This document shows positions 31,462 through 39,866 of a DNA stretch of 64,000 nt, piece by piece. The translations under genes were made by a program, and so were the position numbers. The notes below the pieces were generated by a model that was not told the DNA's origin, did not search any database, and saw only the letters and a list, made by a program, of their open reading frames with translations. Source of the DNA: Actinotalea endophytica. GTDB taxonomy: Bacteria; Actinomycetota; Actinomycetes; Actinomycetales; Cellulomonadaceae. Numbering within the stretch: position 1 is the stretch's first letter; the number at the start of each line of letters is the position of its first letter. The stretch covers positions 186,001 through 250,000 of the forward strand of contig NZ_JAOVZU010000005.1 of assembly GCF_025717005.1 (NCBI RefSeq). Reading direction: 5' to 3'.

Positions 31462-34129
31462 GGCCGGCGTCGTGCCACGAACCGCCGGTGCCGACCGACA
31501 CGTCGAGCGGTACCGCCAGGTCTGCGGCTGCGGCCATCTGCTCGCGCACGAGGCCCTCGACGGCGTCGCGCTCACCGGGTGCGACCTCGAGGACCAGCTC
31601 GTCGTGCACCTGCAGGAGCATGCGGGAGCCGAGGCCCTGCTGCCGGAGCTGCGCGTCCACCCCGAGCATCGCGACCTTGATCAGATCCGCGGCGCTGCCC
31701 TGGATCGGCGCGTTGAGCGCCATGCGCTCGGCCATCTCGCGGCGCTGGCGGTTGTCGCTGGTCAGGTCCGGCAGGTACCGCCGTCGGCCGAGGATGGTCG
31801 CCGTCCAGCCGGTGCGCCGAGCTTCCTCCACGACACCTGTGAGGTAGTCGCGCACGCCGCCGAAGCGATCGAAGTAGTCGTCCATGAGCGTCTGCGCCTC
31901 TCCGGTGGAGATGCTGAGCTGCTGGGACAACCCGTACGCGGACAGCCCGTAGGCCAGGCCGTAGGACATCGCCTTGATCTTCGAGCGCATCGCCGGGGTG
32001 ACCTCGCTCGTCGGCACGGAGAAGACCCTCGAGCCGACGTAGGCGTGCAGGTCCTCCCCCGAGCGGAACGCGGCGATCAGGCCCTCGTCACCCGACAGGT
32101 GGGCCATGATCCGCATCTCGATCTGGCTGTAGTCCGCGGTGAGCAGGGTCTCGTACCCCTCCCTGACGACGAACGCCCGGCGGATGCCCCGGCCCGCCTC
32201 GGTGCGGATCGGGATGTTCTGCAGGTTCGGGTCGGTCGACGACAGCCGGCCGGTCGCGGCGATGGTCTGCTGGAACGTGGTGTGGATCCGGCCGTCGGCC
32301 GCGACCGACCGCAGCAGGCCCTCGACGGTCTGGCGGAGCCGGGAGGCGTCGCGGTGCGCCAGCAGGTGGGCGAGGAACGGGTGCTCGGTGCGGGCGAACA
32401 GATCGGTGAGCGCGGCGGCGTCGGTCGTGTAGCCGGTCTTGATCTTCTTCGTCTTGGGCATGTCGAGCTGGTCGAAGAGCACCTCCTGGAGCTGCTTCGG
32501 CGAGCCGAGGTTCACCTCGCGCCCGATCACCGCGTAGGCCTCCTGGGCCGCCTCGGCGACCTGGCGCGCGAACCCGTGCTCGAGCTCGGTGAGCACCGCG
32601 ACGTCGGCACCGATCCCGGCGGCCTCCATCCGGGCGAGCACGTCGACCAGCGGAAGCTCGACCTCGTCGAGCAGCCGGCGCGCGCCACGGTCGGTCAGCT
32701 CACCGCCCAGCGCGTCGGTCAGCTCAGCGACCGCACCGGCCCGGACCCCACCGGCGGTGGACCCGGCCCCGTCCAGGTCGAGGTCCAGAGCGCCCTGGCC
32801 CCCCGAGCCAGCCTCCTCGACGCGTAGCTCGCGGTGCAGGTGCCGGATCGCGAGGTCGGCGAGGTCGTACGAGCGCTGGTCGGGATGGCACAGGTAGGCG
32901 GCCAGCAGCGTGTCGAACATGACGCCGCGCAGGGCGAGCCCGCGGCCGGCCAGCGCGTGCCACGCGTCCTTGGCCCCGTGCACCGTGACGGCTTCGGACG
33001 GGTCGGCGAGCCAGCGCGCGAGGGCGCCCTCGTCCGCCGGGTCGATCTCCGCGAGGTCGATCGTCAGCGCCTCGGTGCCGTCGGAGACCGCGAGGGCCCA
33101 GGCGTCGCCGTCCGCCGGCGTCGACCTGCCCTCGACGTCGAGTGCGAGGGTGCGCGCGCTGCGGGCCGAGAGCCATCCGGCGAGCTCACCGGGCTGCACC
33201 GCGTGCACGTCGAGCTGCAGCGCGGGGGTGTCCTCCGGCTCCTCCCCGACCATCGCGAAGAGCCGCTCCCGCAGCACCTTGAACTGCAGCGTGTCGAAGA
33301 CCTGGTGCATCGCTTCGCGATCCCACGCCCGCACCGCGAGGTCCGGCACCTCGACCGGGAGCTCCACATCCGTCAGGGCGGCGTTGAGCTCGCGATTGAG
33401 CCGGACCTGCTCGAGGTTCGACCGGAGGTTCTCCCCCGCCTTGCCGGTGATCGCCGGAGCGGCCTGCAGGACGGCGTCGAGGTTGCCGTACGTGGTGACC
33501 CACTTCGCCGCGGTCTTGGGTCCGACACCGGGAACGCCGGGCAGGTTGTCGCTGGTCTCTCCCACGAGCGCGGCGATGTCCGGGTACCGCTGCGGCGGCA
33601 CGCCGTACTTCGCCTCGACCTCGTCCGGCGTGAAGCGCACGAGGTCGGAGACACCCTTGCGCGGGTAGAGCAGGGTGACGTCGTCGGACACCAGCTGCAG
33701 CGCGTCCCGGTCGCCGGAGCAGACCAGCACGTCCATCCCGGCCGCGACGCCCTGGTGGGTGAGCGTCGCGATGATGTCGTCCGCCTCCACACCCACCTTC
33801 TCGAGCGCGGTGATCCGCATCGTCGCGAGGATCTCCTTGATCAGCGGCACCTGGCCCTTGAAGTCCGGCGGGGTGACGTCCCGGGTCGCCTTGTACTCCG
33901 GGTACCGCTCGGTGCGGAACGTCGTCCGCCCGGCGTCGAACGCGACCGCGAGGTGCGTCGGCGCCTCGTCGCGCAGCAGGTTCGCGAGCATGGCCGTGAA
34001 GCCGTAGACCGCGTTGGTGGGGGCGCCGGTCGTGGTCGCGAAGTTCTCCACCGGCAGGGCGAAGAACGCGCGGTAGGCCATCGAGTGACCGTCGACGAGC
34101 AGCAGGCGAGGTCGCGCGGGGTCCGTCAC
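31457..34129 (-). CDS. polA: DNA polymerase I
   Basis: Repair and Okazaki-fragment polymerase, 890 residues. N-terminal 5'-3' exonuclease: LLLVDGHSMAYRAFFALP, then DALQLVSDDVTLLYPRKGV and the helix-hairpin GVPGVGPKTAAKW. The middle proofreading-like domain keeps part of Exo I (ALDVEGRS) but lacks a recognisable Exo III Tyr-Asp, so proofreading is probably absent. Polymerase motifs A (DYSQIEMRIMAH), B (KAMSYGLAYGLSAYG) and C (QVHDELVLE) are intact. GTG 34129 is preferred to upstream starts because TAGGTT lies seven bases before it, a leaderless arrangement. Confidence 0.96.
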   Translation of the reverse strand: MTDPARPRLLLVDGHSMAYRAFFALPVENFATTTGAPTNAVYGFTAMLANLLRDEAPTHLAVAFDAGRTTFRTERYPEYKATRDVTPPDFKGQVPLIKEILATMRITALEKVGVEADDIIATLTHQGVAAGMDVLVCSGDRDALQLVSDDVTLLYPRKGVSDLVRFTPDEVEAKYGVPPQRYPDIAALVGETSDNLPGVPGVGPKTAAKWVTTYGNLDAVLQAAPAITGKAGENLRSNLEQVRLNRELNAALTDVELPVEVPDLAVRAWDREAMHQVFDTLQFKVLRERLFAMVGEEPEDTPALQLDVHAVQPGELAGWLSARSARTLALDVEGRSTPADGDAWALAVSDGTEALTIDLAEIDPADEGALARWLADPSEAVTVHGAKDAWHALAGRGLALRGVMFDTLLAAYLCHPDQRSYDLADLAIRHLHRELRVEEAGSGGQGALDLDLDGAGSTAGGVRAGAVAELTDALGGELTDRGARRLLDEVELPLVDVLARMEAAGIGADVAVLTELEHGFARQVAEAAQEAYAVIGREVNLGSPKQLQEVLFDQLDMPKTKKIKTGYTTDAAALTDLFARTEHPFLAHLLAHRDASRLRQTVEGLLRSVAADGRIHTTFQQTIAATGRLSSTDPNLQNIPIRTEAGRGIRRAFVVREGYETLLTADYSQIEMRIMAHLSGDEGLIAAFRSGEDLHAYVGSRVFSVPTSEVTPAMRSKIKAMSYGLAYGLSAYGLSQQLSISTGEAQTLMDDYFDRFGGVRDYLTGVVEEARRTGWTATILGRRRYLPDLTSDNRQRREMAERMALNAPIQGSAADLIKVAMLGVDAQLRQQGLGSRMLLQVHDELVLEVAPGERDAVEGLVREQMAAAADLAVPLDVSVGTGGSWHDAGH

Positions 34130-34136
34130 GGGTGCC

Positions 34137-34142
34137 AACCTA
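34137..34142 (-). promoter_or_regulatory. Leaderless -10 box of polA
   Basis: TAGGTT on the minus strand with a seven-base spacer (GGCACCC) to the polA GTG. It lies only seven bases before the divergent thioesterase start, so the two promoters must interfere or overlap. Confidence 0.5.
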
Positions 34143-34148
34143 ACGGTC

Positions 34149-34562
34149 ATGACCGACACCGCCACGCCCTCGATGCCCGCGACGCCCGCAGGCACGCTGA
34201 TGAGCCGGCTCGGGATCGAGGTCCTCGAGATCTCGGCCGAGCGAGCCGTGGGGACCATGCCGGTCGCCGGCAACACCCAGCCGGCCGGGCTGCTGCACGG
34301 CGGTGCCACCGCAGCGCTCGCCGAGACGCTCGGCTCCTACGCGGCCCAGGCGCACGCGGGCGAGAGCCGGCAGGTGGTCGGGATCGAGCTGTCGGTGACC
34401 CACCACCGGTCCGCGCGCGACGGGACGGTGACCGGGACCGCGACCGCTCTCAGCCTGGGACGGACGCTCGCGAGCTACGAGATCGTCGTCGTGGACTCCA
34501 CGTCGCGCCGGCTGTGCACCGCGCGCTTGACCTGCCTCCTCTTGGCGGCCGACGGGTCCTGA
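34149..34562 (+). CDS. Hotdog-fold thioesterase (PaaI/YdiI-like)
   Basis: A 137-residue acyl-CoA thioesterase of the hotdog superfamily. AGLLHGGATAALAETLGSYAA is the active-site helix (HGG followed by the catalytic Glu/Asp position), and the central strands VVGIELSVTHHRSARDG are typical. It probably hydrolyses aromatic or medium acyl-CoAs; the exact substrate is unknown. No ribosome binding site precedes ATG 34149, and ATG 34200 (MSRLG) is an alternative. Its last 88 bases overlap the convergent acetyltransferase gene. Confidence 0.85.
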   Translation: MTDTATPSMPATPAGTLMSRLGIEVLEISAERAVGTMPVAGNTQPAGLLHGGATAALAETLGSYAAQAHAGESRQVVGIELSVTHHRSARDGTVTGTATALSLGRTLASYEIVVVDSTSRRLCTARLTCLLLAADGS

Positions 34563-35167
34563 TCCTCGGCGACCACGCTCGCCACCGGGACGTCCGCCAC
34601 GGCCGCGCGGGAGTGCCGCCGCCGTGCGATCAGGTCCTCGAGCCCGCGCTGCGGTCCGCGCCGGGCCGATCGCTGGAGGTCCTGCGCGAGCCGCCGGCGC
34701 AGCGCCGTGAGCGTCGAGACGCGGTACCCCGCCGCGGGGCCGAAGCCGAGCTGGACGAAGAAACGTTGCATGCCGCGGGCACCCGGCACGGGTGAGGCGT
34801 AGACGTGCGTGACCCCCGCCTGCTCGGCCAGCTCGACCGCCGAGCTCATCAGGGCGTGGCCGACGCCGCGCCGACGCTCGTCCGCGACGACGTAGACGGC
34901 TTCGACGGCCAACGACGCGTCGTCGGTGAACGGGCTCGGACCGACGACCCGACCGACCAGCAGACCGACCGGCACCTCGTCGTGCCGGGCCACGATCATC
35001 ACGCCGCCGTCCAGCCCGCCCAGCGCGGCGAGCTGGCGGGTCACGGCGTCGGGGTCCGCCGAGCAGAGCTGGTTGCCGACGAGCGACTCGCGCCGCGCGG
35101 CCATGACCAGGTCGACGAGCTCCGGGACGTCGGCCGGCTCGGCCGGGCGTACCTCGATCGGACGCAC
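34475..35167 (-). CDS. GNAT-family N-acetyltransferase
   Basis: Residues 1-160 form a GCN5-type domain: VRPAEPADVPELVDLV at the N-terminus, the acetyl-CoA-binding ADERRRGVGHALMSSAVELAEQAG, then HVYASPVPGARGMQRFFVQLGF. The last 70 residues are basic and low in order (many Arg) and overlap the thioesterase gene antisense by 88 bases. They may have arisen by loss of an earlier stop. GTG 35167 is chosen because AGGAGG lies at proper spacing; GTG 35173 abuts it. Substrate unknown. Confidence 0.82.
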   Translation of the reverse strand: MRPIEVRPAEPADVPELVDLVMAARRESLVGNQLCSADPDAVTRQLAALGGLDGGVMIVARHDEVPVGLLVGRVVGPSPFTDDASLAVEAVYVVADERRRGVGHALMSSAVELAEQAGVTHVYASPVPGARGMQRFFVQLGFGPAAGYRVSTLTALRRRLAQDLQRSARRGPQRGLEDLIARRRHSRAAVADVPVASVVAEDQDPSAAKRRQVKRAVHSRRDVESTTTIS

Positions 35168-35249
35168 GCGCACCTCCTGTCGATCGGCGGCGCCCCTGCC
35201 CCGCGGCGTCCGAACTGCAGGTTAGCCACCTGCGAGGGGGTCGCGAAAG

Positions 35250-35285
35250 CCGGACGACCACTTGCAAAATCCGGACGAGCACTTG
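35250..35285. repeat. 15-bp direct repeats with 21-bp period upstream of livH
   Basis: CCGGACGACCACTTG (35250-35264) and CCGGACGAGCACTTG (35271-35285) differ at one base and are spaced 21 bp, two helical turns. A shortened echo, AAATCCGG then CACTGGCATG, occurs near 35358-35375, and a TAAGGT -10-like hexamer is at 35347-35352. The region lies in the 262-base gap between the acetyltransferase and livH and may be an activator or repressor site for the transporter operon. Confidence 0.45.
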
Positions 35286-35429
35286 GGCATGACGCGTGAA
35301 GATGCCAAGGTTTCCTCTGCGAAACCCGCACGACACATGGAATGCCTAAGGTCGCCGAAATCCGGCACTGGCATGCCGGTACGGCTGCGCCCTACGGAGC
35401 CGTTCACACCGACCGGACGGAGGCGCACG

Positions 35430-36839
35430 GTGCACCTTGCGGCCCCCCAGCCGAGCCAGCGCCGAAGGCGACCTGCACCGAGCCGAGCGCTCTGGCTGTT
35501 GATCACCGCTTTCGCTGCCCTGCTCGTCACAGCCCTGCCGGCCTCCGCGGCCGCGGAGCCCGCCTGCTCGCCGGACCCGGAGACCGCGTGCCTCATCGGC
35601 ACGATGCGCACCGCCGCGGGCGATCCGGCGGTCGGTGTCCAGCTCGAGGTGGTGGGTCCGGACGGCAGCGAGACGGTGACCACCGGTGACGACGGCCGCT
35701 GGGTGCTGGCGGTGCACACCGCCGGTGAGTACACGGTGAACCTCGACGTCGAGACGCTCCCCGCCGGCGAGACGCTCCGTGATCCGACGGTCACGTCGCG
35801 CACGCTCACGATCGAGCTGAACTCGCAGGCCGGTGCACTGTTCGCGCTCGGCGAGCCGACGTCCTCCGGCGACGCGACGGCCGAGCCGAGCTCGGCGAGC
35901 CCGTCCGACACGAGCACGGACTCCGACCCCACCACCGAGACGCCGAGCACCTCGCCCGGCACCAACCGGGTCGCCCAGCAGTTCGCCAACGGCCTGGTCT
36001 TCGGCCTCCTGCTGGCGCTCGCCTCGGTCGGCCTGTCCCTGGTGTACGGCACGACCGGCCTGTCGAGCTTCTCGCACGGTGAGCAGGTCACCCTCGGCGC
36101 GATCCTCGCGTACGTCGGCGTGCAGCTCGTCGGCCTGCCGCTGTGGGCCGCGGCCCTCGCCGCGATCGCGATCGGCGGCGCGACCGGGTGGCTGCAGAAC
36201 CTCGGCATCTGGGCCCCGCTACGGCGACGGCGCGTCGGGCTGACGCAGCAGATGATCGTCACGATCGGTCTGTCGATGGCGCTGCAGTACCTCTTCCAGT
36301 TCTTCTTCGGTGGCGGCCGGCTCCGGATCGTCACGACGTCGTCCTCACCGGTGCGGATCGGCCCGGTGGTGATGTCGGTGCAGACGCTGATCTCGGCGGG
36401 CATCGCGATCGTGGTTCTCGCCGGCGTCGCGATGTTCCTGATGTACACGCGAACCGGCCGGGCGACCCGAGCGGTGTCGGACAACCCGGCGCTCGCCGCG
36501 GCGTCGGGCATCGGGGTCGAGAGCGTGATCCGCACGGTCTGGGTCGGTGCGACCGCCCTGGCCGCGCTGGGCGGCGTGCTCACCGGCCTCTACTTCCAGG
36601 CGACCACCTGGAACATGGGCGGGACGATCCTGCTGCTGATGTTCGCGGCCGTGACCCTCGGTGGTCTCGGCACGGCCTTCGGGGCCCTCGCCGGCTCGAT
36701 GGTCATCGGCATCGTCTCCGAGATGGCAAGCCTCGTGATGCCGTCGGACATGAGGTTCGCCGGCGCACTGCTCATCCTCATCCTCGTCCTGCTCATCCGG
36801 CCGCAGGGCATCCTCGGTCGCCGGGACCGGATCGGCTGA
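35430..36839 (+). CDS. livH: Branched-chain amino-acid-type ABC permease LivH with N-terminal secreted domain
   Basis: 469 residues instead of the usual ~290. A basic N-terminus and signal-peptide-like helix (SRALWLLITAFAALLVTALPASAAA, cleavage near residue 45) lead into about 100 residues resembling a carboxypeptidase-regulatory/transthyretin-like beta-sandwich (GTMRTAAGDPAVGVQLEVVG, DDGRWVLAV). A Ser/Thr/Pro linker follows, then a complete LivH permease from about residue 185 with SLVYGTTGLSSFSHGEQVTLGA. GTG 35430 follows GGACGGAGG by about six bases; longer in-frame starts lack a site. It is the first gene of livHMGF. Confidence 0.9.
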   Translation: MHLAAPQPSQRRRRPAPSRALWLLITAFAALLVTALPASAAAEPACSPDPETACLIGTMRTAAGDPAVGVQLEVVGPDGSETVTTGDDGRWVLAVHTAGEYTVNLDVETLPAGETLRDPTVTSRTLTIELNSQAGALFALGEPTSSGDATAEPSSASPSDTSTDSDPTTETPSTSPGTNRVAQQFANGLVFGLLLALASVGLSLVYGTTGLSSFSHGEQVTLGAILAYVGVQLVGLPLWAAALAAIAIGGATGWLQNLGIWAPLRRRRVGLTQQMIVTIGLSMALQYLFQFFFGGGRLRIVTTSSSPVRIGPVVMSVQTLISAGIAIVVLAGVAMFLMYTRTGRATRAVSDNPALAAASGIGVESVIRTVWVGATALAALGGVLTGLYFQATTWNMGGTILLLMFAAVTLGGLGTAFGALAGSMVIGIVSEMASLVMPSDMRFAGALLILILVLLIRPQGILGRRDRIG

Positions 36840-36855
36840 GGGGAAGGACACGGAC

Positions 36856-37839
36856 GTGGACTGGACTCGGATCCTCACGAACGTCGCAGGCGAGCTCTTC
36901 GCCCCTGCGACCGCCGCCTACGCGCTCGCCGCGATCGGCCTCAACGTTCACTTCGGCATGACCGGCCTGATCAACATGGGCCAGGCCGGCTTCATGCTCA
37001 TGGGTGCCTACGGCTTCGCGATCGCGACCATGAACGGCTGGCCCGTCTGGGCGGCCGTGCTCGCCGGTCTGATCGCCGCCGCGATCTTCGCGATCATCCT
37101 CGGTATCCCCACCCTGCAGCTGCGCGGCGACTACCTCGCCATCGTGACGATCGCGGCCGCGGAGATCGCCCGATATACCGTGCGATCGTCGTCGCTGACC
37201 TGGCTCACCGGCGGCAACGCGGGCATCTCCGGCAACGACTTCAAGGGGTCGTTCCAGAACCTGTGTCCGCTACCGGAGGGCTCCTGGGCACTAGGCCCGT
37301 TCCAGTACTCGAACTGTCTGTCGAACAGCTGGTGGCTGCGGATCGTGGGCTGGAGCCTCGTCGCGATCGCCGTGGTGCTCGTCTGGCGCTGGATGAAGAG
37401 CCCGTGGGGTCGCGTCCTCAAGGGCATCCGCGAGGACGAGGACGCCGTCCGCTCGCTCGGCAAGAACGTCTACAGCTACAAGATGCAGGCGCTCGTGCTC
37501 GGCGGTCTGTTCGGTGCCCTCGGCGGCATGATCTACGTCCTCCCCTCCGCCGTGCAGGCCGACGCACTGGGACGCACACTGACGTTCAACGTCTGGACGA
37601 TCCTGCTGCTCGGCGGTGCCGCGACGGTCTTCGGGCCGGTGCTCGGCTCGCTGATCATGTGGGCGGTCCTGATGCTCATCAAGTCCGTGCTGCGTGACAT
37701 GCCGTGGGACGTCATCACCAGCACCCAGGCCGAGGCGTTCTCCTGGGTGCTCGTGGGCGTCACCCTGATGGTGCTGGTGATCTTCCGACCACAAGGCATC
37801 CTCGGCGATCCGAAGGAGGTGGCGATCGATGGCCGCTAG
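36856..37839 (+). CDS. livM: Branched-chain amino-acid-type ABC permease LivM
   Basis: Second membrane subunit, 327 residues, with about eight hydrophobic segments. It has the typical opening NVHFGMTGLINMGQAGFMLMGAY and the family loop VLKGIREDEDAVRSLGKNVYSYK that contacts the ATPases. The C-terminus FRPQGILG is typical. A Cys-containing extracytoplasmic loop (NLCPLPEGSW ... NCLSNSWW) with two cysteines might form a disulfide. The ribosome binding site is GGGGAAGGA before the GTG. It overlaps livG by 11 bases. Confidence 0.92.
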   Translation: MDWTRILTNVAGELFAPATAAYALAAIGLNVHFGMTGLINMGQAGFMLMGAYGFAIATMNGWPVWAAVLAGLIAAAIFAIILGIPTLQLRGDYLAIVTIAAAEIARYTVRSSSLTWLTGGNAGISGNDFKGSFQNLCPLPEGSWALGPFQYSNCLSNSWWLRIVGWSLVAIAVVLVWRWMKSPWGRVLKGIREDEDAVRSLGKNVYSYKMQALVLGGLFGALGGMIYVLPSAVQADALGRTLTFNVWTILLLGGAATVFGPVLGSLIMWAVLMLIKSVLRDMPWDVITSTQAEAFSWVLVGVTLMVLVIFRPQGILGDPKEVAIDGR

Positions 37840-38773
37840 CACGCTCACACGCAAGGAGCAGATCGCCCGCGACCTCGCGCACGTCCCGCACAAGCCGGGA
37901 TCGACCAAGCCGGACCCGATCATCGTGGCCGACCACGTCACCCGCCGCTTCGGCGGCATGACCGCGGTCGACGTGCACCACCTGGAGATCCAGCGCGGCG
38001 CGATCACCGCCCTGATCGGCCCGAACGGTGCCGGCAAGACCACGCTGTTCAACCTGCTCACCGGCTTCGACCGGCCGAACAGCGGCGAGTGGTCGTTCGA
38101 GGGCACACCGCTGTCCCGGATGTCGGCGGCGAAGGTCGCCCGGTCGGGCATGGTGCGCACGTTCCAGCTCACCAAGGCCCTCTCCCGGATGACGGTCCTG
38201 GAGAACATGCGGCTCGGCGCGACCGGGCAGCCGGGCGAGAACATGCTCACCAGCCTGTTCCCGCCGGCCTGGAAGGGCCGCGAGGACGACATCACCGAGC
38301 AGGCGCTCGAGCTGCTCGCCCGGTTCAAGCTCGACACCAAGAAGGACGACTTCGCCGGCAGCCTTTCGGGCGGCCAGCGCAAGCTCCTCGAGATGGCGCG
38401 CGCGCTGATGACCAACCCGACGACGGTGATGCTCGACGAGCCGATGGCCGGCGTGAACCCGGCGCTGACCCAGTCGCTCCTCGGGCACATCGAGGGCCTG
38501 CGGGACGAGGGCATGACCGTGCTCTTCGTCGAGCACGACATGCACATGGTGCGGCACATCTCCGACTGGGTCGTCGTCATGGCGGAGGGTCGCGTGGTGG
38601 CCGAGGGCCCGCCGACGACGATCATGCAGGACCAGGCCGTCGTGGACGCCTACCTCGGCGCACACCACGACACCGATCTCGGTGACGACTCGCTGCTGGA
38701 CGACGACGTGATCGACCAGCTCGAGGAAGAGGCCGAGGCCGAGGAGCACTCCCGGGCGGAGGACGGCGAATGA
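37829..38773 (+). CDS. livG: Branched-chain amino-acid-type ABC ATPase LivG
   Basis: Cytoplasmic ATPase, 314 residues. Walker A GPNGAGKTTLF, Q-loop FQLTKALSRMTV, signature LSGGQRKLLEMARALM, Walker B VMLDEPMAGV and switch His in VEHDMHMV are all intact. It carries an N-terminal extension of about 30 residues and an acidic C-terminal tail (DDSLLDDDVIDQLEEEAEAEE) beyond the usual ~260-residue core. The start overlaps livM by 11 bases and the end overlaps livF by four, so it is tightly coupled. Confidence 0.93.
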   Translation: MAASTLTRKEQIARDLAHVPHKPGSTKPDPIIVADHVTRRFGGMTAVDVHHLEIQRGAITALIGPNGAGKTTLFNLLTGFDRPNSGEWSFEGTPLSRMSAAKVARSGMVRTFQLTKALSRMTVLENMRLGATGQPGENMLTSLFPPAWKGREDDITEQALELLARFKLDTKKDDFAGSLSGGQRKLLEMARALMTNPTTVMLDEPMAGVNPALTQSLLGHIEGLRDEGMTVLFVEHDMHMVRHISDWVVVMAEGRVVAEGPPTTIMQDQAVVDAYLGAHHDTDLGDDSLLDDDVIDQLEEEAEAEEHSRAEDGE

Positions 38774-39585
38774 CCACGACTGCGGAGACCCAGGTCCACA
38801 AGGGCGCGCCCGAGGGCGAGCCGCTCCTCGCGGCCGACGACCTGTACGCCGGCTACCTGCCGGGCGTCGACATCCTCAACGGCTGCAACCTCGTGCTGCA
38901 CCCCGGTGAGCTCGTCGGCATCATCGGCCCGAACGGCGCCGGGAAGTCGACGCTGCTCAAGGCGCTGTTCGGCCTGGTGCCGATCCGCGCCGGGAAGGTC
39001 ACGCTGCGCGGCGACGAGATCACCAACCTGCGCGCGGACAAGCTCGTCCACCGCGGTGTGGGCTTCGTGCCGCAGACCAACAACGTGTTCCCCTCGCTGA
39101 CCATCGAGGAGAACATGCAGATGGGGATCTTCCAGGACGCCAAGCGGTTCGGCGAGCGGTTCGAGCGGATCGTCGACCTGTTCCCGACCCTGGGCGACCG
39201 CCGCAAGCAGCGTGCCGGCTCGCTGTCCGGTGGTGAGCGGCAGATGGTCGCCATGGCACGCGCGCTGATGATGGACCCCAAGGTTCTGCTGCTCGACGAG
39301 CCGTCCGCGGGCCTGTCCCCCGTGCGCCAGGACGAGACGTTCATCCGTACCCGGAAGATCAACAAGGCCGGTGTGTCGATCGTCATCGTCGAGCAGAACG
39401 CCCGCCGTGCTCTGCAGATCTGCGACCGTGCGTACGTGCTCGACCAGGGTGCGAACGCCTACTCGGGCCCCGGGCGCGAGCTGATGAACGACCCGAAGGT
39501 CATCGAGCTCTACCTCGGCACGCTCGCGACGGACGTCGAGGCGGCCGATGCGGAGCGGAAGGGCCAGGGGCCGAAGCACGCCTGA
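38770..39585 (+). CDS. livF: Branched-chain amino-acid-type ABC ATPase LivF
   Basis: Second ATPase, 271 residues, with Walker A GPNGAGKSTLL, the Q-loop VPQTNNVFPSLTIEENM, signature LSGGERQMVAMARALM, Walker B LLLDEPSAGLSP and H-loop-equivalent VEQNARRAL (LivF proteins carry Gln-Asn here). It overlaps livG by four bases (ATGA). It is the last gene of the first liv operon and converges on the XRE gene 11 bases away; no clear terminator lies between. Confidence 0.93.
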   Translation: MTTTAETQVHKGAPEGEPLLAADDLYAGYLPGVDILNGCNLVLHPGELVGIIGPNGAGKSTLLKALFGLVPIRAGKVTLRGDEITNLRADKLVHRGVGFVPQTNNVFPSLTIEENMQMGIFQDAKRFGERFERIVDLFPTLGDRRKQRAGSLSGGERQMVAMARALMMDPKVLLLDEPSAGLSPVRQDETFIRTRKINKAGVSIVIVEQNARRALQICDRAYVLDQGANAYSGPGRELMNDPKVIELYLGTLATDVEAADAERKGQGPKHA

Positions 39586-39596
39586 CGCGTAGCCGC

Positions 39597-39866
39597 TCAG
39601 GGGCGGTCGGGCGGCTGGCTCTCGGCGGCCACGTCGAACAGCTCACCCGGTGTCGTGTCCAGGGCGTCGCACAGCGCGGTGAGCGTGGTGAAGCGGACGG
39701 CGCGCGCCTTGTTGGTCTTGAGGATCGACAGGTTGGCCATCGTCAGCCCGGTGATCGCGGAGAGCTCGGTCAGGGTCATGCCGCGCGCCTGGAGCACCGC
39801 GTCGAGGCGACAGCGCACCCGGTTCGGACGGCCGTCCTCGGCGCTGCCTGGCGGTTCAGACGACAC
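39597..39866 (-). CDS. XRE-family helix-turn-helix regulator (small, YozG/HipB-like)
   Basis: An 89-residue single-domain DNA-binding protein. LDAVLQARGMTLTELSAITGLTMANLSILKTNKARAVRFTTLTALCDALDTTPGELFDV covers all five helices of the Cro/CI fold, with recognition helix around LTMANLSILKTNK. Small regulators of this type are commonly paired with DUF2975 membrane proteins. It overlaps that gene's end by 11 bases and is co-transcribed. It is the likely binder of the twin operator at 40470-40500, giving autorepression; this is inference. Confidence 0.88.
   Translation of the reverse strand: MSSEPPGSAEDGRPNRVRCRLDAVLQARGMTLTELSAITGLTMANLSILKTNKARAVRFTTLTALCDALDTTPGELFDVAAESQPPDRP

Noticed and set aside
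34130-34309. N-terminal extension of polA to 34309
   Set aside because: It crosses the divergent thioesterase start, has no polymerase similarity, and a leaderless promoter points to GTG 34129.
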